DNA of 64,000 nt from CAYWVO01 sp964461835 (GTDB taxonomy: Bacteria > Zixibacteria > MSB-5A5 > WJJR01 > JAJRUJ01), in the NCBI GenBank assembly GCA_964461835.1, contig CAYWVO010000016.1, forward strand, positions 3,831 to 67,830, written 5' to 3'. Under the pieces are notes generated by a model, which worked only from the letters and a program-made list of their open reading frames with translations, was not told the origin of the DNA and made no database searches. Each line of letters starts with the position of its first letter. Position 1 is the stretch's first letter. A program made the translations under genes and the position numbers. Positions 44,001-53,432 of this stretch are shown here, one piece after another.

Positions 44001-44837
44001 TTACGAAATTTCAATTATTTTGTGGCGCGGAGTCCGGTATGCAGAGCCGATCGTGAGGACACGAATTGGTGGGCCATTCGGCCCGGTTCTGTTGACATGG
44101 GCATCTACCCCTACATGGGTGTGCCCGGACGCCACCAACGTTGTTTTATTCCGCCTGGATATCTCTTCGCCCAATGTCAAATTGCCAAAATAGGCATTAT
44201 TAACGTTCCACAGAAAATCAGCCCGGGATTTTCGAATGATCTGTTCCTCAAATGGAGGAACATGTGTTATCACCGCTATCGCCGAAATAGCTGGATTGTC
44301 CTGTAATTCTTTGATGCGACGCCGAAAAGCCTGTAAAATTTGCCGGGAGAATTCCCGGTCGGTGTACGGCCAATTAATATGGATACCATCCATATTGAAC
44401 CGGGATTTTTGGCGTTGGTAGCGATCGGCATCGTACTCGGCCAGTCGTGGATCAGCGGCAGAGTAGTCGTACCAGCCAATGGTCCCGCAAATCCCGAGGG
44501 AGCCCAATACGACATTTTCCCCCTCCAGCCAGGTTGCCCCGACATCGGCAGTAATCCGCGGCAAGACCGATTCCCAAAGTTCTTGAGACGAGTGAGTGCC
44601 GGCCCATACGTCGTGATTTCCCGCCACAACACCACAGGGAATATCGAGGGTGGCAAAAAGCTCAAGCGCCGCCTGGAAATTCGATTCCGGCTCCCCGATA
44701 TCGCCTGCGATGCAAACGGCATCACATTCGGCGGCGGCAATCTCGGTAACCAGCCGCTTAATTGTCTGGTGCGGGGTAATGCCGTAGTGTAGATCGGCGG
44801 TAAGTGCCAGGCGGTGTGGTGCTCGTTCCGATATCAC
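44001..44837 (-). CDS. calcineurin-like metallophosphoesterase
   Basis: I place the start at GTG 44837, with GGAG eight bases upstream; extension to 44879 has weaker support. 278 residues. Metal-binding motifs: ADLHYG, AGDIGE, VAGNHDVW, and the C-terminal GHTHVGVDA. It hydrolyses a phosphoester not identifiable from sequence. The gene is divergent from the riboflavin operon; 43786-44000 upstream of its end holds nothing recognisable. Confidence 0.9.
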   Translation of the reverse strand: MISERAPHRLALTADLHYGITPHQTIKRLVTEIAAAECDAVCIAGDIGEPESNFQAALELFATLDIPCGVVAGNHDVWAGTHSSQELWESVLPRITADVGATWLEGENVVLGSLGICGTIGWYDYSAADPRLAEYDADRYQRQKSRFNMDGIHINWPYTDREFSRQILQAFRRRIKELQDNPAISAIAVITHVPPFEEQIIRKSRADFLWNVNNAYFGNLTLGEEISRRNKTTLVASGHTHVGVDAHVNRTGPNGPPIRVLTIGSAYRTPRHKIIEIS

Positions 44838-44928
44838 ATTGTCACTCCGGTCAGGCTGAGATTTGACACGAACAACCAAATTCTCGTTGGTATTTGTGGA
44901 ATATATACGTATCCTACTGGTGGATCAT

Positions 44929-45080
44929 TCGCTTTCGGGGCGAGGTGAAATTCCTCGATCGGCGGTAAAAGCCCGCGACCCGGGGCAGAAGAAGCGAGAT
45001 TGATACGATCCCATAGTGCCCCCGGCTGAATCGGTGGAATTCCGATGCCGACGGTTACAGTCCGGATGGGAGAAGGCGAG
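44929..45080 (+). promoter_or_regulatory. FMN riboswitch
   Basis: The conserved core is present in order: GGGGCGAGGTGAAATTCCTC, GATCGGCGGT, AAAGCCCGCGA, GGTGGAATTCCGATGCCGACGG (in two blocks), TTACAGTCCGGATGGGAGAAG. It precedes ribD by about 130 bases. FMN binding should repress the operon. No terminator hairpin with T run is visible between it and ribD, so control of translation is more likely. Edges are approximate. Confidence 0.96.
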
Positions 45081-45211
45081 TCGCAGAATTGGCTGCGCAT
45101 TTGTGTAGCGGTATCTTCGGTTCATCGCTTTCATGGTCCTCCGCCTCCGTTGCGTGTGATTGGCGCTAAATGAACGGTGATCGACAGCAAAAATGAACGC
45201 GGCGGTGCTGC

Positions 45212-46408
45212 ATGGGTAACGCAGAATCCGGTATTCAAAGCAATCGACAAACCTCGGAGGAAGAGGACCGTCGATTCATGCGGGAGGCCTTAAACCTGGC
45301 CGCCCGTGGCGCCGGCTTGACCAGTCCCAACCCGATGGTGGGCGCAGTCTTGGTCAAGGACGGACGTATTCTATCTAAGGCCTATCATCAACGCGCCGGG
45401 GGGCCTCATGCCGAGGCCAGCGCTTTGAAAATGGCCGGTCCTGCTGCCGCCGGAGCGACATTGTATATCAATCTGGAACCCTGCTGCCATTACGGAAAAA
45501 CGCCACCGTGCACAGATGCAATTCTGCGGGCAGGCATCACCCGCGTGGTGTGCGGCATGAGAGATCCGAATCCGAGAGTTTCGGGTCAGGGCATTAAAAT
45601 ACTTCGCGCACAGGGAATCGGTGTCCGGGTAGGGGTGCTCCAGCAGGAAGCCATTCGATTAAACGAAGCCCACATCAAGTATGTGATGACCGGTCAGCCA
45701 CTCGTGGTCTTGAAAATCGCCCAGACCCTGGATGGAAAGATCACCAGTCCCGAGGGCGGCGCCGCGCAAATTTCCGGCCCGGAGGCGCAGGCATTCGTGC
45801 ATCAACTGCGTGCCCGATACGATGCGGTGCTCGTGGGTAAAAACACGGTGCTGGCAGACAATCCCAAGTTAACGGTGCGCGCGGTGAAGGGGCGTGACCC
45901 CTTGCGCCTTGTCTTAGATTCCTGGGAAAAACTGCCGCATGATGTCTGGGTGCTGGCCAATAATCTGGATAAGAAAACCATCCGGATCAGCCTCGATATG
46001 GCACAACGGCCGAATCTTGGCGGCCGGATCGAGAGTTTTTTCTGGCGAGTGCCGCCGAATGAATTGCACCAGGTGGACTTGCAGGAAACCCTCCGCATTG
46101 CCGGAAACAACCAAATCACCAGCATTCTCGTTGAGGGTGGAGCACAGGTCTTTGGCTCGTTTTTGCGTGAAAGGCTCGCGGATAAGGTCCATATCATTGT
46201 TGCCCCGACGTTCTTCGGGGAGGGAAAATCCGCGCTGTCGGGATATCGGATGGTTTCACCATTTGACCGGATGCGGCTGGCCGACACCTCTGTCTCCCGG
46301 CTGGGGGCGGACCTGATGATCACCGGCTACCCGGTTTGGGACTCAGCGAGCGACGCGGGTGACGATGGCAATTCCCCTGACCCTGATACCGAGATATTTG
46401 AGGAATAA
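45212..46408 (+). CDS. ribD: bifunctional riboflavin deaminase/reductase RibD
   Basis: 398 residues. The deaminase domain (about 20-165) has the zinc motif HAEASAL and PCCHYGKTPPC; the reductase domain (about 165-370) includes KIAQTLDGKITSPEGG and VEGGAQVFGSFL. It carries out the second and third steps of riboflavin synthesis. A short N-terminal extension (about 15 residues) and an acidic C-terminal tail are present. The start has a weak ribosome binding site (GGCGGTG). Confidence 0.95.
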   Translation: MGNAESGIQSNRQTSEEEDRRFMREALNLAARGAGLTSPNPMVGAVLVKDGRILSKAYHQRAGGPHAEASALKMAGPAAAGATLYINLEPCCHYGKTPPCTDAILRAGITRVVCGMRDPNPRVSGQGIKILRAQGIGVRVGVLQQEAIRLNEAHIKYVMTGQPLVVLKIAQTLDGKITSPEGGAAQISGPEAQAFVHQLRARYDAVLVGKNTVLADNPKLTVRAVKGRDPLRLVLDSWEKLPHDVWVLANNLDKKTIRISLDMAQRPNLGGRIESFFWRVPPNELHQVDLQETLRIAGNNQITSILVEGGAQVFGSFLRERLADKVHIIVAPTFFGEGKSALSGYRMVSPFDRMRLADTSVSRLGADLMITGYPVWDSASDAGDDGNSPDPDTEIFEE

Positions 46409-46423
46409 ACGCAATTCGATGGT

Positions 46424-47056
46424 ATGTTTACGGGTTTGATTCAGGAAATCGGTACGGTCCAACAGTCGCGGCGTTCGGGTTCCGGTGCGCGGCTGGCAAT
46501 TGCCGCTCCCGCCACGGCCGCCAAAGTCGCTGTGGGTGATTCCGTGGCCGTTTCCGGGCCGTGTCTTACTGTCAACGACCTTCAGGATGCTCTCCTGCAT
46601 TGTGAGGTCATCCCGGAAACGCTGGCGGCAACACGTCTGGGACAACTGAAAATCGGCGACCGGGTGAACCTGGAACTGGCCGTGGGACCGGACGGTGTCT
46701 TTGGTGGCCATCTGGTTAGTGGGCATGTCGATACGATCGGTACCGTGGCCGCCATCCGCTATCGCGGGGATGGCGGTGAATTGACCGTTTCTTTCAGTGA
46801 CCGCTTTAGCCACCTGGTTATTGATAAGGGTTCGCTCGCGATCGACGGTGTGAGTTTGACGGTTGCGGCAACCGTGCCCGGTCGCGTCACGGTCGGAATC
46901 ATTCCTACCACCTGGCATGAAACGACATTGCAGTACCTAAAAACCGGTCAGCCAGTCAATCTAGAATTCGATCAAGCCGTAAAGGCTGTTCAGAAATTGA
47001 AAGGTACTCAGTCCAATGGCTTAAGCTGGGATTTCCTGGAGCGGGCGGGCTGGTGA
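46424..47056 (+). CDS. ribE: riboflavin synthase subunit alpha
   Basis: 210 residues with the two lumazine-binding repeats (MFTGLIQEIGTVQQ at 1 and HVDTIGTVAAI at about 103). Each repeat has the SVAVSGPCLTV / SLAIDGVSLTV strand. It dismutates two molecules of dimethylribityllumazine into riboflavin. ATG 46424 lies 15 bases after ribD. Confidence 0.95.
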   Translation: MFTGLIQEIGTVQQSRRSGSGARLAIAAPATAAKVAVGDSVAVSGPCLTVNDLQDALLHCEVIPETLAATRLGQLKIGDRVNLELAVGPDGVFGGHLVSGHVDTIGTVAAIRYRGDGGELTVSFSDRFSHLVIDKGSLAIDGVSLTVAATVPGRVTVGIIPTTWHETTLQYLKTGQPVNLEFDQAVKAVQKLKGTQSNGLSWDFLERAGW

Positions 47057-47118
47057 AGCCAATAGAGACAAGATGATAGTTCGTACCCACTGCATGGGCA
47101 CAAAGCCGGAGTCATCCG

Positions 47119-48432
47119 ATGGTACAACGGGAAAACGGTAACGACGAATTTCGCGGACAGTTCGATACAATAGAAGACGCGGTGACTGATATTGCTGCCG
47201 GTAAAATGGTCATCGTCGTTGACGATGAGCAGCGTGAAAACGAAGGCGATCTTATTCTGGCGGCGGAACGGGTCACCCCGGAAGCCGTCAATTTCATGGC
47301 GAAGTATGGGCGCGGGTTGATTTGTACCTCGCTGACCGCCAAACGGTTGCGCGCGCTTGACCTGCAACCGATGGTGAGCGAAAATACCGCCAAACTCGGC
47401 ACGGCCTTCACGGTGTCCGTCGACGCCCGGGAAGGAACCACCACGGGTATCTCCGCCTATGATCGTTGCCGGACAATCCAAGTGCTGATTGATCCACAGT
47501 CGGCCCCGCAGGATTTGGAACGGCCGGGACATATCTTTCCGCTGCGTGCAGTTGATGGCGGGGTGCTCAAGCGCGCGGGGCACACCGAAGCCAGTATTGA
47601 TCTCTGCTGCTCGGCTGGGTTGCAGCCCGCGGGCGTCCTGTGTGAGATCATGGATGACGACGGGGACATGGCCCGGACACCCCAGTTGATGGAATTTGCC
47701 AAAAAGCACGGCCTGAAAATCGTCACGATTGCCGATTTGATCGCCTACCGTCGCCGTGAGGAAAAATTGATCGAGCGGCGAGCCGAAGCGAAATTGCCGA
47801 CCCAATACGGTGAGTTCAAGATTATCATCTATGGCTCGGCGGTGGAAAGTGCGGAACACGTTGCCCTGGTGCGGGGAGAGGTGGAAAACAAATCCAATGT
47901 TTTAGTGCGGGTGCACTCGGAGTGTCTCACGGGCGATGTTTTCGGTTCACATCGCTGCGACTGCGGCCCGCAGTTGGACGGTGCACTGCGCGCCATTACC
48001 CGGGAGGGGCAAGGGGTGTTGTTGTACATGCGGCAGGAGGGCCGCGGTATCGGCCTGACCAATAAGATCAAAGCCTACCATTTGCAGGAGCGGGGATATG
48101 ACACCGTGGAAGCTAACGTTCAGATTGGTTTCGCCCCGGATTTGCGCGATTACGGGATTGGCGCCCAGATTCTGGTTGATTTGGGACTGTCGACTATCCG
48201 GCTGTTGACCAACAATCCCAAGAAAATTGTCGGGCTGACCGGATACGGGTTGAAAGTAACCGAGCGGGTCCCGATTGAGACTGTCCCTACGCCGGAAAAC
48301 CTGGAATATCTCAGGACGAAACGCGATAAATTGGGGCACCTGTTGCACGTCCCCGAACCACCAGCATCTGTGTCCTCCGGCAGGACCCCAACCCGTGACG
48401 AAGATCAAGATCCGGTAACCGGCGATTTATAA
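47119..48432 (+). CDS. ribBA: bifunctional 3,4-dihydroxy-2-butanone-4-phosphate synthase/GTP cyclohydrolase II
   Basis: 437 residues. The RibB half (about 1-215) has DDEQRENEGDLILAAERV, YGRGLICTSL and RAGHTEASIDL. The RibA half has zinc cysteines in VHSECLTGDVFGSHRCDCG and the catalytic RQEGRGIGLTNKI. It supplies both precursors of the riboflavin ring. A C-terminal tail of about 30 polar residues extends past the usual end. Confidence 0.96.
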   Translation: MVQRENGNDEFRGQFDTIEDAVTDIAAGKMVIVVDDEQRENEGDLILAAERVTPEAVNFMAKYGRGLICTSLTAKRLRALDLQPMVSENTAKLGTAFTVSVDAREGTTTGISAYDRCRTIQVLIDPQSAPQDLERPGHIFPLRAVDGGVLKRAGHTEASIDLCCSAGLQPAGVLCEIMDDDGDMARTPQLMEFAKKHGLKIVTIADLIAYRRREEKLIERRAEAKLPTQYGEFKIIIYGSAVESAEHVALVRGEVENKSNVLVRVHSECLTGDVFGSHRCDCGPQLDGALRAITREGQGVLLYMRQEGRGIGLTNKIKAYHLQERGYDTVEANVQIGFAPDLRDYGIGAQILVDLGLSTIRLLTNNPKKIVGLTGYGLKVTERVPIETVPTPENLEYLRTKRDKLGHLLHVPEPPASVSSGRTPTRDEDQDPVTGDL

Positions 48433-48443
48433 AGGAATGTGAT

Positions 48444-48911
48444 ATGCCACAGTATATCGAAGGGACACTGCAAGCAAAGGGGCTGCGATTTGCCATCGTG
48501 GTCTCACGCTTCAACCACTTCATCACCGATCGGCTGCTGGAGGGCTGTTTAGATACCCTCGCTCGCCATGGAGCCGATATCAAAAATGCCGTCAATGTCA
48601 TCAAAGTCCCTGGTTCGTTCGAGATTCCGGCGGTCGTCAAGCAGGCTGTTGGTACTGATGTCGATGCCGTAATCGCGCTCGGCGCTGTCATCCGTGGCGA
48701 TACCCCTCATTTTGACTACATTGCCGCGGAGGTAACGAAGGGGATTGCTGCGGTATCGCTGGAGGCGGCTAAACCGGTCGTGTACGGAGTGATCACCACG
48801 GATACCATTGAACAGGCTATCGAACGAGCGGGTACCAAAGCGGGCAATAAGGGCGGTGATGCGGCCCGGTCCGCCATTGAAATGGCCAATTTGTATCGGC
48901 AATTGCGCTAG
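48444..48911 (+). CDS. ribH: 6,7-dimethyl-8-ribityllumazine synthase
   Basis: 155 residues. Family motifs: VVSRFNHFITDRLLEGC, VPGSFEIPAV, ALGAVIRGDTPHFDY (with catalytic His), and FGVITTDT-like VYGVITTDTIEQAIERAGTKAGNKG. It condenses the RibA/RibD pyrimidine with the RibB product. Rib operon is complete here: D, E, BA, H. Confidence 0.96.
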   Translation: MPQYIEGTLQAKGLRFAIVVSRFNHFITDRLLEGCLDTLARHGADIKNAVNVIKVPGSFEIPAVVKQAVGTDVDAVIALGAVIRGDTPHFDYIAAEVTKGIAAVSLEAAKPVVYGVITTDTIEQAIERAGTKAGNKGGDAARSAIEMANLYRQLR

Positions 48912-48926
48912 TTGACAGGAATATTC

Positions 48927-49385
48927 ATGTCGAAAGCCAACGAGCCGGGTGGCGGGCGGCGCCGTCGGGCACGGATCGCCGTCTTGTCAGCCCTCTATGC
49001 CTATTACACCTCGGGTGGGGACGCCGACGAGATTTTAGCGGAAATACTCCGCAGAGAAAGTCTCGCCGCTGATCCGGAAGCCTTTGCCCGGCAGGTGTAT
49101 GCAGTCGTGCTGGAACATGCGGCGGATATCGATCAGTGCATTCGTGAATTCGCGGCGAACTGGGAATTCGACCGTATTGCCGCCATTGACAAAAATATCC
49201 TCCGTTTGGCAATCGCCGAGCTCCGATATCTGAAAGAAACACCCCCACGAACCGCGATTAATGAAGCAATTGAGCTGGCGCGGGTCTATTCCACAGAGGA
49301 GGCAACCAAGTTTGTCAATGGTGTACTCGACGCAGTCTATCATCGATATCGTTCAGTTTCTAATGCTGACGCGGACGCTCAATAA
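48927..49385 (+). CDS. nusB: transcription antitermination factor NusB
   Basis: 152 residues from ATG 48927, with AGGA upstream; an in-frame TTG at 48912 is less likely. The all-helical NusB fold is indicated by RRRARIAVLSALYAYY at the start and by DKNILRLAIAELRYL, PPRTAINEAIELARVYS and FVNGVLDAVY at the end. NusB pairs with NusE on rRNA boxA. ribH-nusB is a common gene order. Confidence 0.93.
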   Translation: MSKANEPGGGRRRRARIAVLSALYAYYTSGGDADEILAEILRRESLAADPEAFARQVYAVVLEHAADIDQCIREFAANWEFDRIAAIDKNILRLAIAELRYLKETPPRTAINEAIELARVYSTEEATKFVNGVLDAVYHRYRSVSNADADAQ

Positions 49386-49439
49386 TCCAACACCGCTGGA
49401 CGCCATGCAGAGGTCACGATAATCCCCATAAAATCCCTT

Positions 49440-49467
49440 TTGCTGGGTACGAATTCGACGTTATACT
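49440..49467 (+). promoter_or_regulatory. possible promoter of the glycosylation locus
   Basis: TTGCTG (49440-49445), 16-base spacer, TATACT (49462-49467). The -10 is good, the -35 partial. Predicted start near 49474 is three bases before the ATG, so the message may be leaderless. Confidence 0.4.
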
Positions 49468-49476
49468 GTAAAATTT

Positions 49477-52257
49477 ATGGCTGGAGGCGAAAAAGCATTG
49501 CGAAAACCGGCAGCAAAAGGATCCGAGCACATACCGTTCGTCAAGCCGCCGCGGGATACTCTGAATACCGCGGTTGGGTGGGTAATATTTTTATTTACCC
49601 TGGTGGTATATGCGCTGACCAGGGCCGCGACAATCCCGTTCTGGGATTGTGGTGAATTCATTGCCTGCTCGTATACACTCGGCGTTCCGCACCCGCCGGG
49701 AACACCACTGTATGTGCTGGTGGGACGGATATTTTCGTTTATTCCCGCGTTTTTGATTGAAGATTATGCGGCCCGGATCAATTGGCTGTCTGGGGTGACT
49801 TCTGCCGGTACCGCCATGCTCGGCTATTTCGTGCTGGCCCGCATGATCACGGCTTGGTTTTCCTCGGAATACACACCGCAGAAACTCGCACTTTTCCAAC
49901 GTCTGGCGGTTTATGTCGGTGGTATTGTCGGTGCGTTGTTTTTGGCGTTTTCCGACACCAACTGGGGCAATTCCGTCGAAGCGGAAGTCTATGGCGCGGC
50001 GATGTTTTTAATGATGTCGCTGCTTTGGCTGGCGATGGTGTGGTACGAACGGCGGGCGGATGTTCGTTCGGACAAGTACCTGATTGCGATTGCTTACATC
50101 GGGGTGCTTTCCATCGGAATCCATATGACCAGTTTCCTCGCCATGTTTGCCATCTTCCCGCTCATCCTGTTAGCATCACCTCGCTTACGCAAGGATCCCC
50201 GGTTCTACGTCACCGGCGTCGTCCTGGCCTTGGTGGTCGGCGGAGTGGAAACATTCCTGATGCTAACCACTATTTGGCTGCTCGTTTCCACGGTTGGCCA
50301 CTACTGGCCGATGATGCGGAAAGGATGGGCTGTCTTACCGTTGGCGTTTACGCTGGGTGGCGGACTGTACGCACTCAGCGTCGGAGAGAGTTGGCCGTTG
50401 TATATGGGCGCATTTCTTGGTTCGCTGGCCTCGTTTGTAGTTTTTCGCGTCATTCCCCAGCGCCGTCAGTGGATGCTGGCACATTTAATATTGTTGGCCG
50501 GGCTGATGGGGTACACCGTCCAGACCTATATCCCGCTACGGACCATGCATGATCCAGCTTTGGATATGAACAATCCAGAGTCCTGGCAGAAGTTCAAAGG
50601 ATTCCTCGAACGGAAGCAGTACGGTCAAAAATCAATGATCGAACGCGCGCTCAAACGTCGCGGGGAGTGGGCCAACCAGTTCGGCCAGCATCGCCGCATG
50701 GGATTCTGGGGATTCTTCGACCGGCAATACGGCTATTGGGACCAGGCATTTTTCCCCTTCTTTGCGCTCGGCCTGTTTGGTATCGGTTCCATGATCCGTT
50801 TCCGCTGGAGGGTGGGCCTGATGTTGTTTGGGTTGATCCTGTTCGCCTCGGTGGGATTGGTCTGGTATATGAATTTCGCTGATGGCACCAAATACGATCC
50901 CACCCGGCAGGACGCCTATCTCGAAGTACGCGATCGTGACTATTTCTTTACGCCGGCCTTCATTCTGTTCGGCATGTCCATGGGGTTGGGATGCGCCGGG
51001 CTAATCACCTTCATGGGTTCGTCGTTGGACAAAGACAATGCGCCACGCGGTCTGAGATTTTTTGCCGCGGGCTTGGGATGTCTGCTGGTCTTGCTGCCCA
51101 CGAAAACCCTGATCAGAAACTGGGAACCGAACGATAAATCCAGTGATTATATCCCCTGGGACTATGCCTACAACATCTTGCAGACTGCCGACCAGGATGC
51201 GGTCCTCTTTACCAACGGGGACAACGACACGTTTCCGGTGTGGTGCCTCCAGCAAGTCTATGGAATTCGCCAGGACGTCAAAGTCACTAATTTGAGTCTG
51301 ATTAATACCCACTGGTATATCAAGCAGTTGAAAAACAAGCTCGGTGTTCCCATCTCTTATACTGACGAGGAAATTGAAAACCTGTCGCACGTATTGACGC
51401 CGGAAGGCGATGTGTATCGCTTGCAAGACCGGATGGTCGACAATATCATCGCAACCAATCGTTGGAAGCTACCGATCAACTTTTCGGTCACCGTCCCCGA
51501 ATCCAATCGGAAGTTCCGGGGCCAGAGTATTACCGATCACTTACTGATGATCGGGATGGGGTATCGATTGGTCCCCGACACGGGCACGAACATGGTCGAT
51601 ATTGAAACGATGCATCATAAATTCTGGAATGTTTTCCAGTTTCGCACGATTAACGACCCCGATTTTACCAAGACCGAAAGTGACCGGCGACTCATTTCCA
51701 ATTACGCTTCCGGCTTTCTCTTTATCGCCAATGCCAAACGGGAGGAAGGCGATCTTCGGGGCGCCGCGGAGGAAGTCAAGCGGGCGATGGAGATCATGCC
51801 GCATCAATGGCAACCCTACGTCTTCATGGCCCAACTGGCCGGTGATATGGGTGATCCGACTGAATTGCGTGCGGTGATGGAGAAGGCCTTGGCCGCCGAC
51901 ATTCCCATACCGGATCTGGATCAGATTGCTCAGACTGTCTACCACAGTTATGAGCGCCTGGGAGAAAAGGATCTCGGGAAAGAGATGTTGCACACAGCCC
52001 TGACGGCGGTCCCGACCCTGGAATCATCGTTTAAAACACTGGTACGGGCATATCATGCCGAAAACAATTTCGATAGTATCCTGTCGCTCTTGCAGACCTG
52101 GGTCAAGCACAATCCGCATGACTCATTGTCGCGGCGCACGCTGGAGGAAGTGAAGGCCCAGCTCTCGCCCGTCGATGTTGAATTGGAGCCGCCCGAGGAT
52201 TTGCCGGACAGCCTGCAGGAGATGTTCGAGGGGACTCGCCGGGACACCGGCAGGTAA
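49477..52257 (+). CDS. DUF2723 family membrane protein, GT-C-like, with C-terminal repeats
   Basis: 926 residues. DUF2723 begins at TLNTAVGWVIFLFTLVVYALTRAATIPFWDCGEFIACSYTLGVPHPPGTPLY; the WDCGEF Asp/Glu pair resembles the catalytic acidic pair of protein O-mannosyltransferases. About ten to twelve membrane helices end near residue 540; a soluble domain with TPR-like helices follows (EEGDLRGAAEEVKRAMEI). No Shine-Dalgarno is visible ahead of the ATG. Probably transfers a sugar from a polyprenyl carrier in the periplasm; acceptor unknown. Confidence 0.85.
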   Translation: MAGGEKALRKPAAKGSEHIPFVKPPRDTLNTAVGWVIFLFTLVVYALTRAATIPFWDCGEFIACSYTLGVPHPPGTPLYVLVGRIFSFIPAFLIEDYAARINWLSGVTSAGTAMLGYFVLARMITAWFSSEYTPQKLALFQRLAVYVGGIVGALFLAFSDTNWGNSVEAEVYGAAMFLMMSLLWLAMVWYERRADVRSDKYLIAIAYIGVLSIGIHMTSFLAMFAIFPLILLASPRLRKDPRFYVTGVVLALVVGGVETFLMLTTIWLLVSTVGHYWPMMRKGWAVLPLAFTLGGGLYALSVGESWPLYMGAFLGSLASFVVFRVIPQRRQWMLAHLILLAGLMGYTVQTYIPLRTMHDPALDMNNPESWQKFKGFLERKQYGQKSMIERALKRRGEWANQFGQHRRMGFWGFFDRQYGYWDQAFFPFFALGLFGIGSMIRFRWRVGLMLFGLILFASVGLVWYMNFADGTKYDPTRQDAYLEVRDRDYFFTPAFILFGMSMGLGCAGLITFMGSSLDKDNAPRGLRFFAAGLGCLLVLLPTKTLIRNWEPNDKSSDYIPWDYAYNILQTADQDAVLFTNGDNDTFPVWCLQQVYGIRQDVKVTNLSLINTHWYIKQLKNKLGVPISYTDEEIENLSHVLTPEGDVYRLQDRMVDNIIATNRWKLPINFSVTVPESNRKFRGQSITDHLLMIGMGYRLVPDTGTNMVDIETMHHKFWNVFQFRTINDPDFTKTESDRRLISNYASGFLFIANAKREEGDLRGAAEEVKRAMEIMPHQWQPYVFMAQLAGDMGDPTELRAVMEKALAADIPIPDLDQIAQTVYHSYERLGEKDLGKEMLHTALTAVPTLESSFKTLVRAYHAENNFDSILSLLQTWVKHNPHDSLSRRTLEEVKAQLSPVDVELEPPEDLPDSLQEMFEGTRRDTGR

Positions 52258-52301
52258 CAGCATCGGCTTTCACCAATCTGTAGGGGAAGGAACACGCTTC
52301 T

Positions 52302-53423
52302 TTGGGCTTACGAATTCTCGCGGTCAATTGGCAAGACCGGAAAAACCCCCTGGCGGGCGGCGCCGAAATTCACCTGCAGGAAATCCTGACTCGGCTGGGG
52401 CGCTGGGGACATGATGTTACCCTCTTTTGTTCCTCATTTCCCGGCAGTGCCCCTGAGGAGGAATACGACAACCAGAAAATCATCCGGCGTGGCCAACGGT
52501 TCACCTTCAATTGGGTCGTCCCGTGCCGGCTGCGAAAACTCGTTGCCCGCAAATCTTTTGATATCATCATTGAGGATATCAACAAAATCCCCTTTTACAT
52601 TCCCCTCTATGTGAAATCACCGTTGCTGGTGGTTGTGCCTCATCTTTTCGCCACCACCGTTTTTCAGGAAATCAATCCGGTGCTCGCTTCCTACATTTAC
52701 TTGATGGAGAGGCCGGTCAGCCGAATATATCGCCGGTTTCCCTGGATGGTTATCTCTGAGAGCACCAAAAGCGACCTCGTGAAACGGGGTATCCCTGCGG
52801 GACAAATCTCGGTGATCCATTGCGGGATCGATCATGACCTGTACAGCACCGGTGCGGAAGTCCAGGACCGATTCGAGCAGCCGACCATCGTCTATCTCGG
52901 CCGTTTGAAAAAATACAAATGTGTGGACCATATTTTTCAGGCGGCGGCAGGATTACCCTCCGCGGTGGGCGACTGGCGCATCGTGGTTATCGGTGACGGG
53001 GACGATCTCCCCCGGTTGCGCCGGGAAGCCGCCCGGGTCGGCGTCGACAAACGGGTCACCTTTACCGGTTTTGTGGATCAAGCAACCAAAGTCGATTATT
53101 TGCGGCGGGCCCATGTCGCGGTCTGCCCCTCACTAAAAGAGGGATGGGGCTTAACCAATATCGAGGCCAACGCCTGCGGCACCCCGGTGATTGCCGCAGA
53201 CGTCCCGGGATTGCGGGACTCGGTTCGCGACGGGGAAACCGGATTATTATACCCGCACGGCGCGATTCCGGCGTTGACTGACTGTCTCAACCGCGTGTTG
53301 ACCGATGAAACCTTGTGGAACAACCTTATCACTGGTGGATTATCGTGGTCGGCAACCTTTCAGTGGGATGCCGCCGCCAAACAGACCGAAGCGCTGTTGG
53401 CGGAGACGGTCCGCGACGCCTGA
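52302..53423 (+). CDS. GT4-family glycosyltransferase
   Basis: 373 residues from TTG 52302 with GGAAGGA upstream. N-terminal GGAEIHLQEIL and C-terminal EGWGLTNIEANACGTPVIAADVPGLRDSV with the ExFGxxxxE-type motif (EGWGLTNIE) mark a GT-B, GT4 enzyme using a nucleotide-sugar donor. Donor and acceptor are unknown. It stands in a run of same-strand envelope genes. Confidence 0.92.
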   Translation: MGLRILAVNWQDRKNPLAGGAEIHLQEILTRLGRWGHDVTLFCSSFPGSAPEEEYDNQKIIRRGQRFTFNWVVPCRLRKLVARKSFDIIIEDINKIPFYIPLYVKSPLLVVVPHLFATTVFQEINPVLASYIYLMERPVSRIYRRFPWMVISESTKSDLVKRGIPAGQISVIHCGIDHDLYSTGAEVQDRFEQPTIVYLGRLKKYKCVDHIFQAAAGLPSAVGDWRIVVIGDGDDLPRLRREAARVGVDKRVTFTGFVDQATKVDYLRRAHVAVCPSLKEGWGLTNIEANACGTPVIAADVPGLRDSVRDGETGLLYPHGAIPALTDCLNRVLTDETLWNNLITGGLSWSATFQWDAAAKQTEALLAETVRDA

Positions 53424-53432
53424 GGCAGCACG

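Noticed and set aside
44863..44910. TTGACA ahead of the FMN riboswitch
   Set aside because: No TATAAT-like hexamer at a usable distance, although AT-rich sequence follows; promoter position left open.
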